Assembly: GCF_002072105.2 (NCBI RefSeq)
Contig: NZ_MTBC01000009.1
Location: 99,178-163,177, forward strand
DNA length: 64,000 bases
DNA from: Croceivirga radicis
Lineage (GTDB): Bacteria; Bacteroidota; Bacteroidia; Flavobacteriales; Flavobacteriaceae
Direction: 5' to 3'
Part shown: piece after piece, positions 8,047 through 16,845 of the stretch
How the letters are laid out: each line of letters starts with the position of its first letter
How positions within the stretch are numbered: position 1 is the stretch's first letter
Translations under genes and position numbers: made by a program
The notes under the pieces: model-generated
Told to the model about the DNA's origin: nothing
The model's input: the letters and a program-made list of their open reading frames with translations, nothing else
Databases searched by the model: none

Positions 8047-10578
8047 CTACATACTTGGACCAAAAAATATGGCGTTCATCATTAATTTGTTGGTGCCATA
8101 CCAAAAGGCTCTAAAGTTAGTATTATCCGTAAACAGTATAACTTTACCACGGCCTAATCCTTTTACTTTAAAAGGAACACTACCTTTTATCAAAGCCTCG
8201 TTTTCTTCTGAGATATAACCACTCTGTAGTGGGTTGGTGGTATATTGTATAGGATTGTCAAAACTATTTTTTTCCGGTTTTAAATAGATGTTGGTATTTC
8301 TAAATAAAGAAATTTTATCATTTTTATAACCGTATCCAATAGGGTGGGTTAAATCTAAATTGGCTTCAAATATAGCACCTCCGGTAACTTGGGCACCGTA
8401 GAAATCGCTACGCTTATCAAATGGAATATTTTTGGCTTTTAAGGTAGTATCCTTGAGCATTTCTAAATCTAAAAAACCATTTTTGTTAAACCATTGGGCT
8501 ACATTTCTGTAACCAATTACGGTACCACCATCTTTTACCCATTCCTTAATTTTTTCTGCTCCATTTTTGTCTAATATATTACTGCCATATCCGCTCGGGA
8601 TTATTAAATCGGTATAACTACTTAAATCAACCCTGTTAAAATAATCAGTGTCTATTTTGGTGATTTTCATTTGATATCGGGTATCAAATAAGTGCCATAT
8701 TTCACCAGCATCGTAAGAACGTACCCCATTACCCACTAAAAGGGCCACCTTCTGTTTTTTAATGGGGTCAAAATCATTACTTCCCAAGTCTATACCTACG
8801 GTAGAACCTGTACCAACAGCGGTTATGTCTAACATGCTCTCTTTTGCTACCGTTTGTAAAAAAGCAAACAATTCTTTACTATCCATATTTTGACCTTGTA
8901 CGGGTATCATGATAGTACCATAATCATAATTATTACCTTCTACCGTAAATGGAGATTTTGCAACTTTTGCCCGTAAACCTTGCTGTGTAATTTGGTTAAG
9001 TGCTTTTGGGGCATAGTAATTGTTCCAAGAGAACAGATAAGCATAATTGCTCTGGCCGCTTACTTTACCCGCAATAGGTTCTAATGCCGTAACCGCATTG
9101 CCGGCGTTGTTCAAAGAGGTAACCTTTTCGTAATCCAAATTAAATGCCAACGGAAAAGTCCAAGCAGATACATCGTAAAACAAACTATCTGTAAACGTGG
9201 TACGCATTTCGAACATGGCATGTATTAACCTTGGATTTTTTTGATTTAGTGGAACCACATAGGCCGAGCCCTTTTTGTAGCTTTTTCCGTTGATTTTAGC
9301 ATCTTCTTTTAACTCATGAAATTTAATTTGTTGGCGTTCTAAGATTTCTGCCAAGTGCCAAGCTTTTGCAGCATCTTTTTCGTCGCCAAAAATATATGCG
9401 TTGCTTTTTTCTTTGGTAGCTTCTTGGGCTAGGTCTTGATAATATTTTTTCTGATAGTTTAAAATCTTGGTACGCATACCATTTGCAGCGGCAACGGTAG
9501 ACAAAGCTGTTGTAAATTGATTTCTAATGGTAAATGGAAAGGTTAATACCCCGTTTTCACTTTCTTGGATGTGTCCTCTAGAACTACCTTGCTCAAACAA
9601 TATTCCTATACTCCCGTTAACATCTGGAAAAGTTGAACCTTTGCCATAATAGTAATCGTCATAATTTTCTTCAGAATAATATAATGAGCCAATTTTATCC
9701 AAAGCCTTTGCGTGGTAGGTACCAATTTCTTTGGTAAGTTCTTGGTTAATTTTAGGGGTTAGTGGGTGTACTCTTGTGGGTTCTCCTGGTTGAAAAAAGA
9801 ACGTGGAATTGGTTCCCATCTCGTGGTGGTCTGTTAGAATGTTGGGCATCCATTTATGGAAAGACGCAATACGTGCCCTACTTTCTGGTAATTGTACCGG
9901 TAGCCAATCACGGTTCATATCAAACCAATAATGATTGGTTCTACCGCCAGGCCAAACCTCGTGGTATTCTCTTTCATTGCCATCTGGATTTAGGTTCTGG
10001 CTTTTATGAATGTTGGCCCAATAAGCAAAGCGTTGCAAACCATCTGGATTAAAACTTGGGTCTAATAATATTATGGTATTTTTTAAAATGGCATCTATTT
10101 CTGGGCCTTGGGCGGCTGCAAGGTAATAGGCATATGCCAATGCCGCGTTAGAACCACTTGGTTCATTGCCGTGTATAGAAAAACCTTGATATACAACTAT
10201 GGGCATGTTTTCTATAGTTGAAGCTCCTGTTTGGCCATTGGTTAGTGCTAAATGCTCTTTTCTGATATTTTCTAGATTAGAATGATTTTCTGGCGCGGTT
10301 ACCGTTAACAATAGTAGAGGTCTACCTTCAAATGTGGTTCCTCTATCTTCTAGTGTAAACCTATTGGTACTTTTGGCAAGCGTTTGCATGTAAAAACTAA
10401 GTTTATCATGCGTTACGTGCCATTCACCAACTTCGTGACCAATTACCTCTTTAGGAGTGGGTATATTAGGGTTGTACGTAACGTTTTGTGGTAAGTAGTA
10501 ATCTAAACTTAAATCTTCTTGTGCATGGGTGGTTAAGCAACAAAATATTGCCACCAGAATTGAAAGTCTGTTTTTCAT
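8047..10578 (-). CDS. Secreted M14 family zinc carboxypeptidase
   Basis: This 843-residue protein has a signal peptide (cleavage near THAQ, residue 20). The M14 domain shows the zinc ligands in HGNE (His136, Glu139) and a third His in TDHHEMG, and a probable catalytic Glu in LFEQGSSRG. The C-terminal third (from about residue 610, KVALLVGNG) resembles a class I glutamine amidotransferase-like Rossmann domain, a combination found in large Bacteroidota M14 peptidases. It probably trims peptides in the periplasm or outside the cell. It stands alone between two terminators, and nothing links it to the neighbouring sugar locus except position. Confidence 0.9.
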   Translation of the reverse strand: MKNRLSILVAIFCCLTTHAQEDLSLDYYLPQNVTYNPNIPTPKEVIGHEVGEWHVTHDKLSFYMQTLAKSTNRFTLEDRGTTFEGRPLLLLTVTAPENHSNLENIRKEHLALTNGQTGASTIENMPIVVYQGFSIHGNEPSGSNAALAYAYYLAAAQGPEIDAILKNTIILLDPSFNPDGLQRFAYWANIHKSQNLNPDGNEREYHEVWPGGRTNHYWFDMNRDWLPVQLPESRARIASFHKWMPNILTDHHEMGTNSTFFFQPGEPTRVHPLTPKINQELTKEIGTYHAKALDKIGSLYYSEENYDDYYYGKGSTFPDVNGSIGILFEQGSSRGHIQESENGVLTFPFTIRNQFTTALSTVAAANGMRTKILNYQKKYYQDLAQEATKEKSNAYIFGDEKDAAKAWHLAEILERQQIKFHELKEDAKINGKSYKKGSAYVVPLNQKNPRLIHAMFEMRTTFTDSLFYDVSAWTFPLAFNLDYEKVTSLNNAGNAVTALEPIAGKVSGQSNYAYLFSWNNYYAPKALNQITQQGLRAKVAKSPFTVEGNNYDYGTIMIPVQGQNMDSKELFAFLQTVAKESMLDITAVGTGSTVGIDLGSNDFDPIKKQKVALLVGNGVRSYDAGEIWHLFDTRYQMKITKIDTDYFNRVDLSSYTDLIIPSGYGSNILDKNGAEKIKEWVKDGGTVIGYRNVAQWFNKNGFLDLEMLKDTTLKAKNIPFDKRSDFYGAQVTGGAIFEANLDLTHPIGYGYKNDKISLFRNTNIYLKPEKNSFDNPIQYTTNPLQSGYISEENEALIKGSVPFKVKGLGRGKVILFTDNTNFRAFWYGTNKLMMNAIFFGPSM

Positions 10579-10614
10579 TCTCGGATTGGTTTTGAGTTAG
10601 TCGAGCTTAAAAAT

Positions 10615-10645
10615 AAAAAAACGACCTGGGTTACAGGTCGTTTTA
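10615..10645 (-). terminator. Terminator after the PUR-domain gene
   Basis: Stem ACGACCTG / CAGGTCGT with a 5-base loop; A-run on the left and T-run on the right, so it may work on both strands. It lies 25 bases past the stop of the DUF3276 gene. Confidence 0.85.
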
Positions 10646-10669
10646 AAATTTTATTAAGGTTTTTAATCC

Positions 10670-11035
10670 TTAAATATCATCAAAGCTTACATCTGTAAAG
10701 CTTTCTGCTGTACTATTTTCTAATGGTTGATCCTCTTTTTTGAAATCTTTTTGATGTCTTTCAGAGATTACTTCCATTCCTTTTTCATCAATTATATAGT
10801 CCATCATTTCGTTCATAATTTCCCTAAACGACTCAAAATCTTCCTTATAAAGGTATATTTTGTGTTTTTTGTAGTGAAATGAACCATCATCATTGGTGAA
10901 TTTTTTGCTTTCTGTAATAGTTAGATAGTAATCCCCTGCTTTGGTACTTCTAACATCAAAGAAATAAGTACGTCTCCCCGCACGCAGTACTTTAGAGTAA
11001 ATTTCTTCCTGTTCCATTAATCCTTTTTCGTTCAT
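10670..11035 (-). CDS. DUF3276 / PUR-alpha-like nucleic-acid-binding protein
   Basis: This is a 121-residue protein of the DUF3276 family, whose members adopt a PUR-repeat fold and bind single-stranded nucleic acid. The hallmark is RAGRRTYFFDVRSTKAGDYY followed by LTITESKKF, then an acidic C-terminal tail. There is no signal peptide, so it is cytoplasmic. It is monocistronic, with a hairpin terminator downstream. The ATG at 11035 is used; an internal Met at residue 7 (MEQEEIYSKV) is an alternative start. The cellular role in Bacteroidota is not established. Confidence 0.85.
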   Translation of the reverse strand: MNEKGLMEQEEIYSKVLRAGRRTYFFDVRSTKAGDYYLTITESKKFTNDDGSFHYKKHKIYLYKEDFESFREIMNEMMDYIIDEKGMEVISERHQKDFKKEDQPLENSTAESFTDVSFDDI

Positions 11036-11117
11036 TTTGGTGTAGTGTCTGTTATTGAATTTGCTTACAATATTCTGTCAAAAATGTAAAAAAAATCATA
11101 ATGTACCAACTTTTATG

Positions 11118-12866
11118 TTAATCTTTCTCTGTTAATTGATCTTCATAAAGTTGTTTATAATACCCATTTACGCTGTTTAGCTCGTTGTGGCTACCTTGTT
11201 GTTTTATACTACCATTTTCCATGATAATAATGGTATCTGCATTTTTTGCGGAAGATACCCTGTGGCTCACGATCAAAGTAGTTGTTTGCTGTGCCGCTTT
11301 TTTTAGATTTTTTAATATTTTTTCTTCTGTCTCCGTATCTACGGCAGATAAACAATCATCAAACAAATAGATTTTAGGCTCTTTTATAAGCGCCCTTGCT
11401 ATAGAAACACGTTGTTTTTGACCACCGCTTAAGGTTATGCCACGCTCTCCTAAAATAGTGTCGTATTTTTTTGCAAAACCCATAATGTTCTTGTGTACAA
11501 CAGCTTGTTTGGCTTTAGCTTCAATTTCTTCCTGTGTGGCATCTTCTTTGCCAAACCTTATGTTATTGGCAATAGTATCTGAGAAAAGAAAAGCGTCTTG
11601 CGGTACGGCACCAATACTGTTTCTTAAACTATCTAGGTTTATTTCTTTAATAGGTTTATCGTCTATTAAGATTTTTCCAGAATCTACGTCATATAGACGA
11701 GCTACCAAATCTAGAATGGTAGATTTACCAGAACCGGTTTTGCCTAAAATAGCCATGGTCTTGCCAGGTTCTAAGACAAAAGAAATATTATTTAATGCTT
11801 TTATACCCGTATCTGGATAGGTAAAGCTTACATTTTTAAATTCTATTTTACCATTTATGGGTGTAGGGGTAGTTGTAGTGTTGGTAATCGTTGGTGTTAC
11901 CTCTAAAAATTCGTTTATCCTTTTCTGAGATGCTTCTGCACGTTGTACTATAGAGGTTAACCAACCAACCACGGCAACGGGCCAAGTAAGCATATTTACA
12001 TACAAGATAAATTCGGCAATAATTCCCAAGCTAACTTCTCCTGCCAGATACTGTTTACCACCAATGTAGATTACAAAAATATTACTTACTCCAATTAGTA
12101 GGATCATCAAAGGAAAAAACCAGGCATTTACTTTAGCTAAATCCATACTGGTATCTTTACCTTCGGTAGCCAGTTGGGCAACGTCGGCATTTATTTTTGG
12201 CTCTAAGCCATACGCTTTAATTACGGCAACACCAGAAAACGATTCTTGGGCAAAAGTAGATAACGTAGAAAGGTATTCTTGTACTTTGGTGCTGCGCTTA
12301 TGTATTATTTTACTTATTTGATAGATTAAGACGGACAAAATAGGTAAGGGTACCAAGGTATAAAATGCAATGGTAGGTGCCTTCATGAACATGAGCGGAA
12401 TAAGACAAACAAAAAGTGTCAAGGTTTGCATACCGTACATTATTGCCGGGCCACCGTACATTCTAACCTGGGTTACATCTTCACTAATGCGGTTCATAAG
12501 ATCACCAATGCGGTTTCTTTTATAAAAGTCCAGACTTAGTATTTGGTAATGATCAAATACTTCGTTTTTTAAATCATACTCTATATATCTGGAAACGTTA
12601 ATTATGGTCTGCCTCATTAAAAAGGTAAAAAGAGCAGACAAAAGTGCGGTACCTATAATTACCAAAATGTATTGCAATAACAAATCATTAGCGGTAGCCT
12701 TATCAATATCATTGGTAGTCAACTTTTCAATTACGTTAATAGATTTGCTAACGTAGGAGGGCATCACCAAAGAAAAAATTCTAGCAATTATCGTAATCAA
12801 TACACCCAAAAATAATTTGAGCCAGTATTTTTTAAAGTATTTATTTAGGTGTTTTAATGCTTTCAT
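11118..12866 (-). CDS. ABC exporter, fused membrane and ATPase domains (MsbA/MDR-like)
   Basis: A 582-residue half-transporter. The N-terminal exporter membrane domain has about six transmembrane helices (residues 15-310). The ATPase domain has Walker A GKTGSGKST, signature LSGGQKQR, Walker B IYLFDDCLSAVD and the switch His in IVSHR. It would work as a homodimer in the inner membrane, exporting a lipid, drug or peptide; the substrate is not predictable. The ATG at 12866 is chosen over the TTG one codon upstream. The promoter contains an exact -7 box and a 12-bp palindrome. It is divergent from nusB. Confidence 0.9.
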   Translation of the reverse strand: MKALKHLNKYFKKYWLKLFLGVLITIIARIFSLVMPSYVSKSINVIEKLTTNDIDKATANDLLLQYILVIIGTALLSALFTFLMRQTIINVSRYIEYDLKNEVFDHYQILSLDFYKRNRIGDLMNRISEDVTQVRMYGGPAIMYGMQTLTLFVCLIPLMFMKAPTIAFYTLVPLPILSVLIYQISKIIHKRSTKVQEYLSTLSTFAQESFSGVAVIKAYGLEPKINADVAQLATEGKDTSMDLAKVNAWFFPLMILLIGVSNIFVIYIGGKQYLAGEVSLGIIAEFILYVNMLTWPVAVVGWLTSIVQRAEASQKRINEFLEVTPTITNTTTTPTPINGKIEFKNVSFTYPDTGIKALNNISFVLEPGKTMAILGKTGSGKSTILDLVARLYDVDSGKILIDDKPIKEINLDSLRNSIGAVPQDAFLFSDTIANNIRFGKEDATQEEIEAKAKQAVVHKNIMGFAKKYDTILGERGITLSGGQKQRVSIARALIKEPKIYLFDDCLSAVDTETEEKILKNLKKAAQQTTTLIVSHRVSSAKNADTIIIMENGSIKQQGSHNELNSVNGYYKQLYEDQLTEKD

Positions 12867-12871
12867 CAATA

Positions 12872-12913
12872 CCTTTTAAAAGGAAGTTTTGCCCTTGCAA
12901 GATGCCAAAGATA
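12872..12913 (-). promoter_or_regulatory. Promoter of the ABC exporter with a 12-bp palindrome
   Basis: On the minus strand TATCTTTG (12906-12913) matches the -7 consensus TAnnTTTG exactly. The perfect palindrome CCTTTTAAAAGG (12872-12883) lies between it and the start codon and could be an operator or a short hairpin. Confidence 0.55.
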
Positions 12914-12989
12914 GTTTTTACAGCCCAAAACAAATGTTATAAAACTAATAAGATAATGTGGGAACATAGGAAGAGTAAGAATATAACAT

Positions 12990-12997
12990 TACTTTTG
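12990..12997 (+). promoter_or_regulatory. -7 promoter element for nusB
   Basis: TACTTTTG matches the Bacteroidota -7 consensus TAnnTTTG exactly, about 40 bases before the nusB ATG. No clear -33 TTTG was found. Confidence 0.55.
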
Positions 12998-13038
12998 CAG
13001 CGTGAAAAAGAGTCCTAATCAAGAAAAAGTTCTTTTAA

Positions 13039-13986
13039 ATGCTTACTAGAAGGCACATTAGAGTAAAGGTGATGCAGTGTATCTATGCATTAATACAGTC
13101 CAAAGAAGAGTCTTTGGAGAAACAACAAAAGTTTTTAAATGTAAGTATTGCCAACGTGTATAGTCTGTACTTACTAATGTTGAGTTTGCTTTTAGAACTT
13201 AGGGAACTTGCCGAACAGCATGTTACCGCATCTAATAAAAAATATATTTCTGATAAGAAGGATGCCTATCCGGATAAATCCAAATTTGTAAATAATCGTT
13301 TGTTGGTTCAACTAGCAGAGAATGCAGCGCTAAAAGAAGCATTGGAAAAAAGGAAGCTTAACAATTGGTATCTAAACGAGGAATATGTAAAAATTATTCT
13401 AAAAGATATCACCGAAAGTGAAGTGTATAAAAAGTACATGAGCGAGCCTACTTCTAGCTACGCTTTAGACAAAGAATTGATTATAAAATTATACAAAGAG
13501 GTAATTGCGCCCAATGACAAGATATATGAATATTTTGAAGACGATAAACTTACTTGGGTAGATGATATTCCTATTGTGAATACCTTTATTGTAAAGTTGC
13601 TAAAAAAGGCCAAAGAAGATGAGACCTTTAGCTATTTTCTGCCTAAGTTGTTAAAAGACGAGCAGGATATGACCTATGCCAAAGATTTATTGTCTAAAAC
13701 CTTATTGCACAATGCCGAATGGGAGTCAATTATTGCTGAGAAAACACCAAAGTGGGACACCGACCGTATAGCGGAAATTGATCATATCTTATTAAAAATG
13801 GCCATATGCGAGTTTTTACACTTTGCCTCTATACCAGAAAAGGTAACTATTAATGAGTATTTAGAGATTGCCAAAGAGTACTCTACCCCAAAAAGTAGCA
13901 TTTTTATCAACGGTATTCTAGATAAAGTAGTTAGAGAATTTAAAGAAACCGGTAAAATGCAAAAAATAGGTAGGGGCTTACTGTAA
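13039..13986 (+). CDS. nusB: Transcription antitermination factor NusB
   Basis: A 315-residue protein whose C-terminal third is the NusB RNA-binding helical domain (DTDRIAEIDHILLKMA ... KVTINEYLEIAKEYSTPKSS-FINGILDKV). The E. coli protein has about 140 residues; the long N-terminal extension (starting TRRHIRVKVMQ) is usual in Bacteroidota. It takes part in rRNA antitermination with NusE (S10). Genes for a DUF1573 lipoprotein and YajC follow on the same strand, a conserved Bacteroidota order, although a separate -7 box precedes the DUF1573 gene. Confidence 0.93.
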   Translation: MLTRRHIRVKVMQCIYALIQSKEESLEKQQKFLNVSIANVYSLYLLMLSLLLELRELAEQHVTASNKKYISDKKDAYPDKSKFVNNRLLVQLAENAALKEALEKRKLNNWYLNEEYVKIILKDITESEVYKKYMSEPTSSYALDKELIIKLYKEVIAPNDKIYEYFEDDKLTWVDDIPIVNTFIVKLLKKAKEDETFSYFLPKLLKDEQDMTYAKDLLSKTLLHNAEWESIIAEKTPKWDTDRIAEIDHILLKMAICEFLHFASIPEKVTINEYLEIAKEYSTPKSSIFINGILDKVVREFKETGKMQKIGRGLL

Positions 13987-13998
13987 AAAGGAAATTAT

Positions 13999-14006
13999 TA
14001 TTTTTG
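13999..14006 (+). promoter_or_regulatory. -7 promoter element for the DUF1573-yajC pair
   Basis: TATTTTTG matches TAnnTTTG exactly and lies 20 bases before the DUF1573 ATG, in the 39-base gap after nusB. It suggests that this pair can be transcribed independently of nusB. Confidence 0.5.
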
Positions 14007-14025
14007 AATATCTAAAATTTAAACC

Positions 14026-14511
14026 ATGAAAAGAGTATTGTATGTTTTTGCCTTAGGGGCAATGTTAATAGGTGCTACTTCTTGTAAAGACAAGGCTAGC
14101 ACTAAAATTGTAGCAGACAATGTAGAGACGGCCAGTACAAGAGATGAGGCCTCTAAAAAAGTACCTGTAATGCAGTTTGAAAAGTCTGAGCATGATTTTG
14201 GTACTATTGAAAACGGAACGCCTCAAGAAACAATTTTTAAGTTTACCAATACAGGAGATGCACCACTTATTATTACAGATGCTAAAAGTAGCTGTGGGTG
14301 TACGGTTCCAGAATACCCAAAAAACACACCTATTGCTCCTGGAGATTCAGGAGAGCTATTGGTAAAATTCAATGGAACGGGGCAAAACCAAGTAACCAAG
14401 ACAATTACGGTTACGGCCAACACGGCTAAAGGTTCTGAATTGTTAAGAATAAAAGCGTTTGTAACGCCAAAAGACGGAGCTGCAATTTCAGTTCCAATGA
14501 AAAACGGATAA
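14026..14511 (+). CDS. DUF1573 domain lipoprotein
   Basis: A 161-residue protein with a lipoprotein signal (lipobox ATSC, Cys20) and one DUF1573 Ig-like (ASPM/HYDIN-like) domain: HDFGTIENG, FTNTGDAPLII and SSCGCTVPEYP. The CGC motif followed by P is a family hallmark. It is probably a periplasmic-facing outer-membrane lipoprotein; the molecular function is unknown. The gene lies 9 bases upstream of yajC and is probably cotranscribed with it. Confidence 0.9.
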   Translation: MKRVLYVFALGAMLIGATSCKDKASTKIVADNVETASTRDEASKKVPVMQFEKSEHDFGTIENGTPQETIFKFTNTGDAPLIITDAKSSCGCTVPEYPKNTPIAPGDSGELLVKFNGTGQNQVTKTITVTANTAKGSELLRIKAFVTPKDGAAISVPMKNG

Positions 14512-14520
14512 TAAAATTTA

Positions 14521-14808
14521 ATGGAACAATTACAACAGTTTTTTCCGCTACTACTAATATTTGTTGTGGCTTATTTTTTTATGATAAGACCACAAATGAA
14601 ACGTCAAAAAGACGAGAAAAAGTTTGCGGCCGAGTTAAAAAAGGGAGATAAAATAATGACCAAAAGTGGTCTTTACGGTAAAATTGTAGATTTAAACGAC
14701 AACGATAATTCATGTGTCATAGAAACTATGGCAGGTAGGTTAAAGTTTGATAGAGCTGCAATCTCTATGGAAGCTAGTAAAAAGTTAAACCCCGTAGCAA
14801 GTAAGTAA
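14521..14808 (+). CDS. yajC: Preprotein translocase subunit YajC
   Basis: A 95-residue protein with one N-terminal transmembrane helix (LLLIFVVAYFFMI) followed by the YajC signature RPQMKRQKDEKKF and a small cytoplasmic domain (GDKIMTKSGLYGKIVD). YajC associates with SecDF in the Sec holotranslocon. Length and motif order match the family. The gene ends 22 bases before a strong terminator. Confidence 0.94.
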   Translation: MEQLQQFFPLLLIFVVAYFFMIRPQMKRQKDEKKFAAELKKGDKIMTKSGLYGKIVDLNDNDNSCVIETMAGRLKFDRAAISMEASKKLNPVASK

Positions 14809-14830
14809 TCCTTTTTGGCTCAAAAAAGAT

Positions 14831-14860
14831 AAGCACCTATTTTTTAGGTGCTTTTTTTTT
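14831..14860 (+). terminator. Terminator after yajC
   Basis: Stem AAGCACCTA / TAGGTGCTT with a short T-rich loop and a following run of T, 22 bases past the yajC stop. Confidence 0.9.
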
Positions 14861-14905
14861 GCATGTAATTTTATGTGTAACTTATACACCTTAAAATAGA
14901 ACCAA

Positions 14906-16249
14906 ATGCATTCTAGAAGAAATTTTTTAAAAAATTCTGCAATGGCTACTGCAGCTACGGGTGTAAGTTTTCTGTTCCCTATAGAAATGCTGGCACATAT
15001 GAGAAATAAGATAAGCCCCAACGATCAAATACAAGTTGGATTAATTGGGTGTAAAGGAATGGGCTTTTCTAACCTTTTATCCTTATTAAAACTATCAGAA
15101 ATAAAGGTTGTTGCGCTTTGCGATGTGGATAAAACCGTTTTAGCGCAACGTACGGCAGATTTGGAAAAAGCCGGACTTAAAAAACCAGAGTGGTATACAG
15201 ATTATAGGAAACTTTTGGAAGATAAAAATGTAGATGTTGTAGTTATTGGCACACCAGACCATTGGCATTGTCTACAGTTGGTAGATGCATTGACGGCCGG
15301 TAAAGATGTGTACTGCGAAAAACCAATAGCTAATAGTATTGCTGAGAGTAACGCTATGTTGAATGCGGTCAACTCCACCAATAAAATTGTTCAAGTAGGG
15401 CAATGGCAAAGAAGTCAACCACATTTTGTAGATGCTATAAATTACGTGCATTCTGGTAAATTGGGTAAGATAAGGCTTGCCAAGGCATGGGCTTATCAAG
15501 GATGGATGAAGCCTGTACCTGTGGTTCCAGATACGAAAACACCAAAAGATGTGGATTATAAAATGTGGTTGGGGCCAGCAAAAAATAGACCTTTTAACGC
15601 CAATCGTTTTCACTTTAACTTTAGATGGTTTTGGGATTATGCTGGCGGGTTAATGACAGATTGGGGCGTGCATTTAATAGATTATGCATTGTATGGAATG
15701 AAAGCAGGCACTCCAAATTCGGTGATGGCCTTGGGAGGTAAGTTTGCCTATCCAGAAGATGCTTCGGAAACACCGGATACCTTGCAAACTGTCTATGAAT
15801 ATGATGATTTTTCAATTCTATGGGAGCATGCCACAGGAATAGATGGTGGTAATTACGGCCGCAACCATGGTATCGCCTTTATTGGTAATAATGGAACTTT
15901 AGTATTAGATAGAGGTGGTTGGGAGGTAATTCCTGAAGATAATAAGCCAGATTGGAGTACTAATTTAGGGCCAAAGATTGAAGCGGTACCGCTGCAGACC
16001 AACCAAGGTAACGGATTGGATTTGCATACTAAGAATTTTATTGAAGCGGTAAAATCTAGGGATAGAAGTACGCTAAACGCTCCAATTGAAGTAGGTTACA
16101 ATACGGCGATGGTTTGCCATATGGGTAATATAGCCTACAAAACGGGGCAAAAGGTTAATTGGTTGGCCACAGATGGTAAATTTACCCAAACCGAAGCAAA
16201 TACATTGATTACTCCAGAATACCATAACAATTGGGTTTTGCCAAAATAA
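14906..16249 (+). CDS. Tat-exported Gfo/Idh/MocA family oxidoreductase
   Basis: This 447-residue protein starts with a twin-arginine signal (SRRNFLKNS) and hydrophobic segment. The NAD(P)-binding Rossmann domain follows (VGLIGCKGMG, then ALCDVD), with the family motif YCEKPIANS near residue 138 and the C-terminal alpha/beta domain (GGLMTDWGVHLIDYALYG). Exported Gfo/Idh/MocA proteins are frequent in Bacteroidota and act on sugars or sugar derivatives with a tightly held cofactor. Substrate is unknown and no sugar gene is adjacent. It follows the yajC terminator and converges with the DUF1801/YdeI-like gene. Confidence 0.9.
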   Translation: MHSRRNFLKNSAMATAATGVSFLFPIEMLAHMRNKISPNDQIQVGLIGCKGMGFSNLLSLLKLSEIKVVALCDVDKTVLAQRTADLEKAGLKKPEWYTDYRKLLEDKNVDVVVIGTPDHWHCLQLVDALTAGKDVYCEKPIANSIAESNAMLNAVNSTNKIVQVGQWQRSQPHFVDAINYVHSGKLGKIRLAKAWAYQGWMKPVPVVPDTKTPKDVDYKMWLGPAKNRPFNANRFHFNFRWFWDYAGGLMTDWGVHLIDYALYGMKAGTPNSVMALGGKFAYPEDASETPDTLQTVYEYDDFSILWEHATGIDGGNYGRNHGIAFIGNNGTLVLDRGGWEVIPEDNKPDWSTNLGPKIEAVPLQTNQGNGLDLHTKNFIEAVKSRDRSTLNAPIEVGYNTAMVCHMGNIAYKTGQKVNWLATDGKFTQTEANTLITPEYHNNWVLPK

Positions 16250-16254
16250 TACTA

Positions 16255-16845
16255 TCAACGGTATTGGTCATTAAGTCCAATACCGTTTTTAATCAAAGGC
16301 GTTATTTTCTCTATGCGTGCTAGTTTGGTTTTTTGTTGTTTTGCGGATTCAATAAATTCACAAAACTCCTTTTGTTTGTAAGGTGTAAACGCATCGAATT
16401 TTTGCTGGAGATTATTTGCCCTTAGGCAGCTTAGTAAAAGTTTTGGTATTTCTAATTTGTCATTCTTTTTGCTGGTCACCAACACCTTGCCTTGTTTGTG
16501 CTTGGTAATTGCCTCGTTTAAATATTGCCTTACCAGCGTTTTGTCTATAGAAGAAATATCTGATATTTTCCAATGTCGCATAGCTTTGGTCTTTCCTTCT
16601 TGGGCGTTTTCTAACAAATTTTTAGGATCATCCATGAAGGCGCCATTATAAAACCAGATACCGAAGTGATTTTTAAACCGGCAAATACCAAAAACGTTCT
16701 TGTTGTTTAGGGTATAAACCGGCATGCCCCATTTGCAACATTCCTCCGCATCAGTCTCCAATGCAAGTTTTCTTAGAATTGCAATAGCATCAGAAAAATG
16801 ATGTGGTTCGGCATAATAGGCATCAGCCGTTTTACTTTTATTCAT
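16255..16845 (-). CDS. DUF1801 / YdeI-OmpD-associated-like protein
   Basis: A 196-residue cytoplasmic protein. The N-terminal DUF1801-type domain has [19 protein letters not shown] and [17 protein letters not shown]-terminal YdeI/OmpD-associated segment follows (IPKLLLSCL ... [17 protein letters not shown] ... [10 protein letters not shown]). The biochemical role is not established. The start overlaps the pepT stop by 8 bases, so the two are probably cotranscribed. The last codons (NGIGLND) are also the hairpin shared with the convergent oxidoreductase gene. Confidence 0.8.
   Translation of the reverse strand: MNKSKTADAYYAEPHHFSDAIAILRKLALETDAEECCKWGMPVYTLNNKNVFGICRFKNHFGIWFYNGAFMDDPKNLLENAQEGKTKAMRHWKISDISSIDKTLVRQYLNEAITKHKQGKVLVTSKKNDKLEIPKLLLSCLRANNLQQKFDAFTPYKQKEFCEFIESAKQQKTKLARIEKITPLIKNGIGLNDQYR
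16257..16290. terminator. Hairpin terminator inside the 3' end of the YdeI-like gene
   Basis: Stem ACGGTATTGG / CCAATACCGT with a 9-base loop and TTTTT on the plus strand. It terminates the oxidoreductase gene while lying within the last dozen codons of the convergent gene. Confidence 0.75.
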
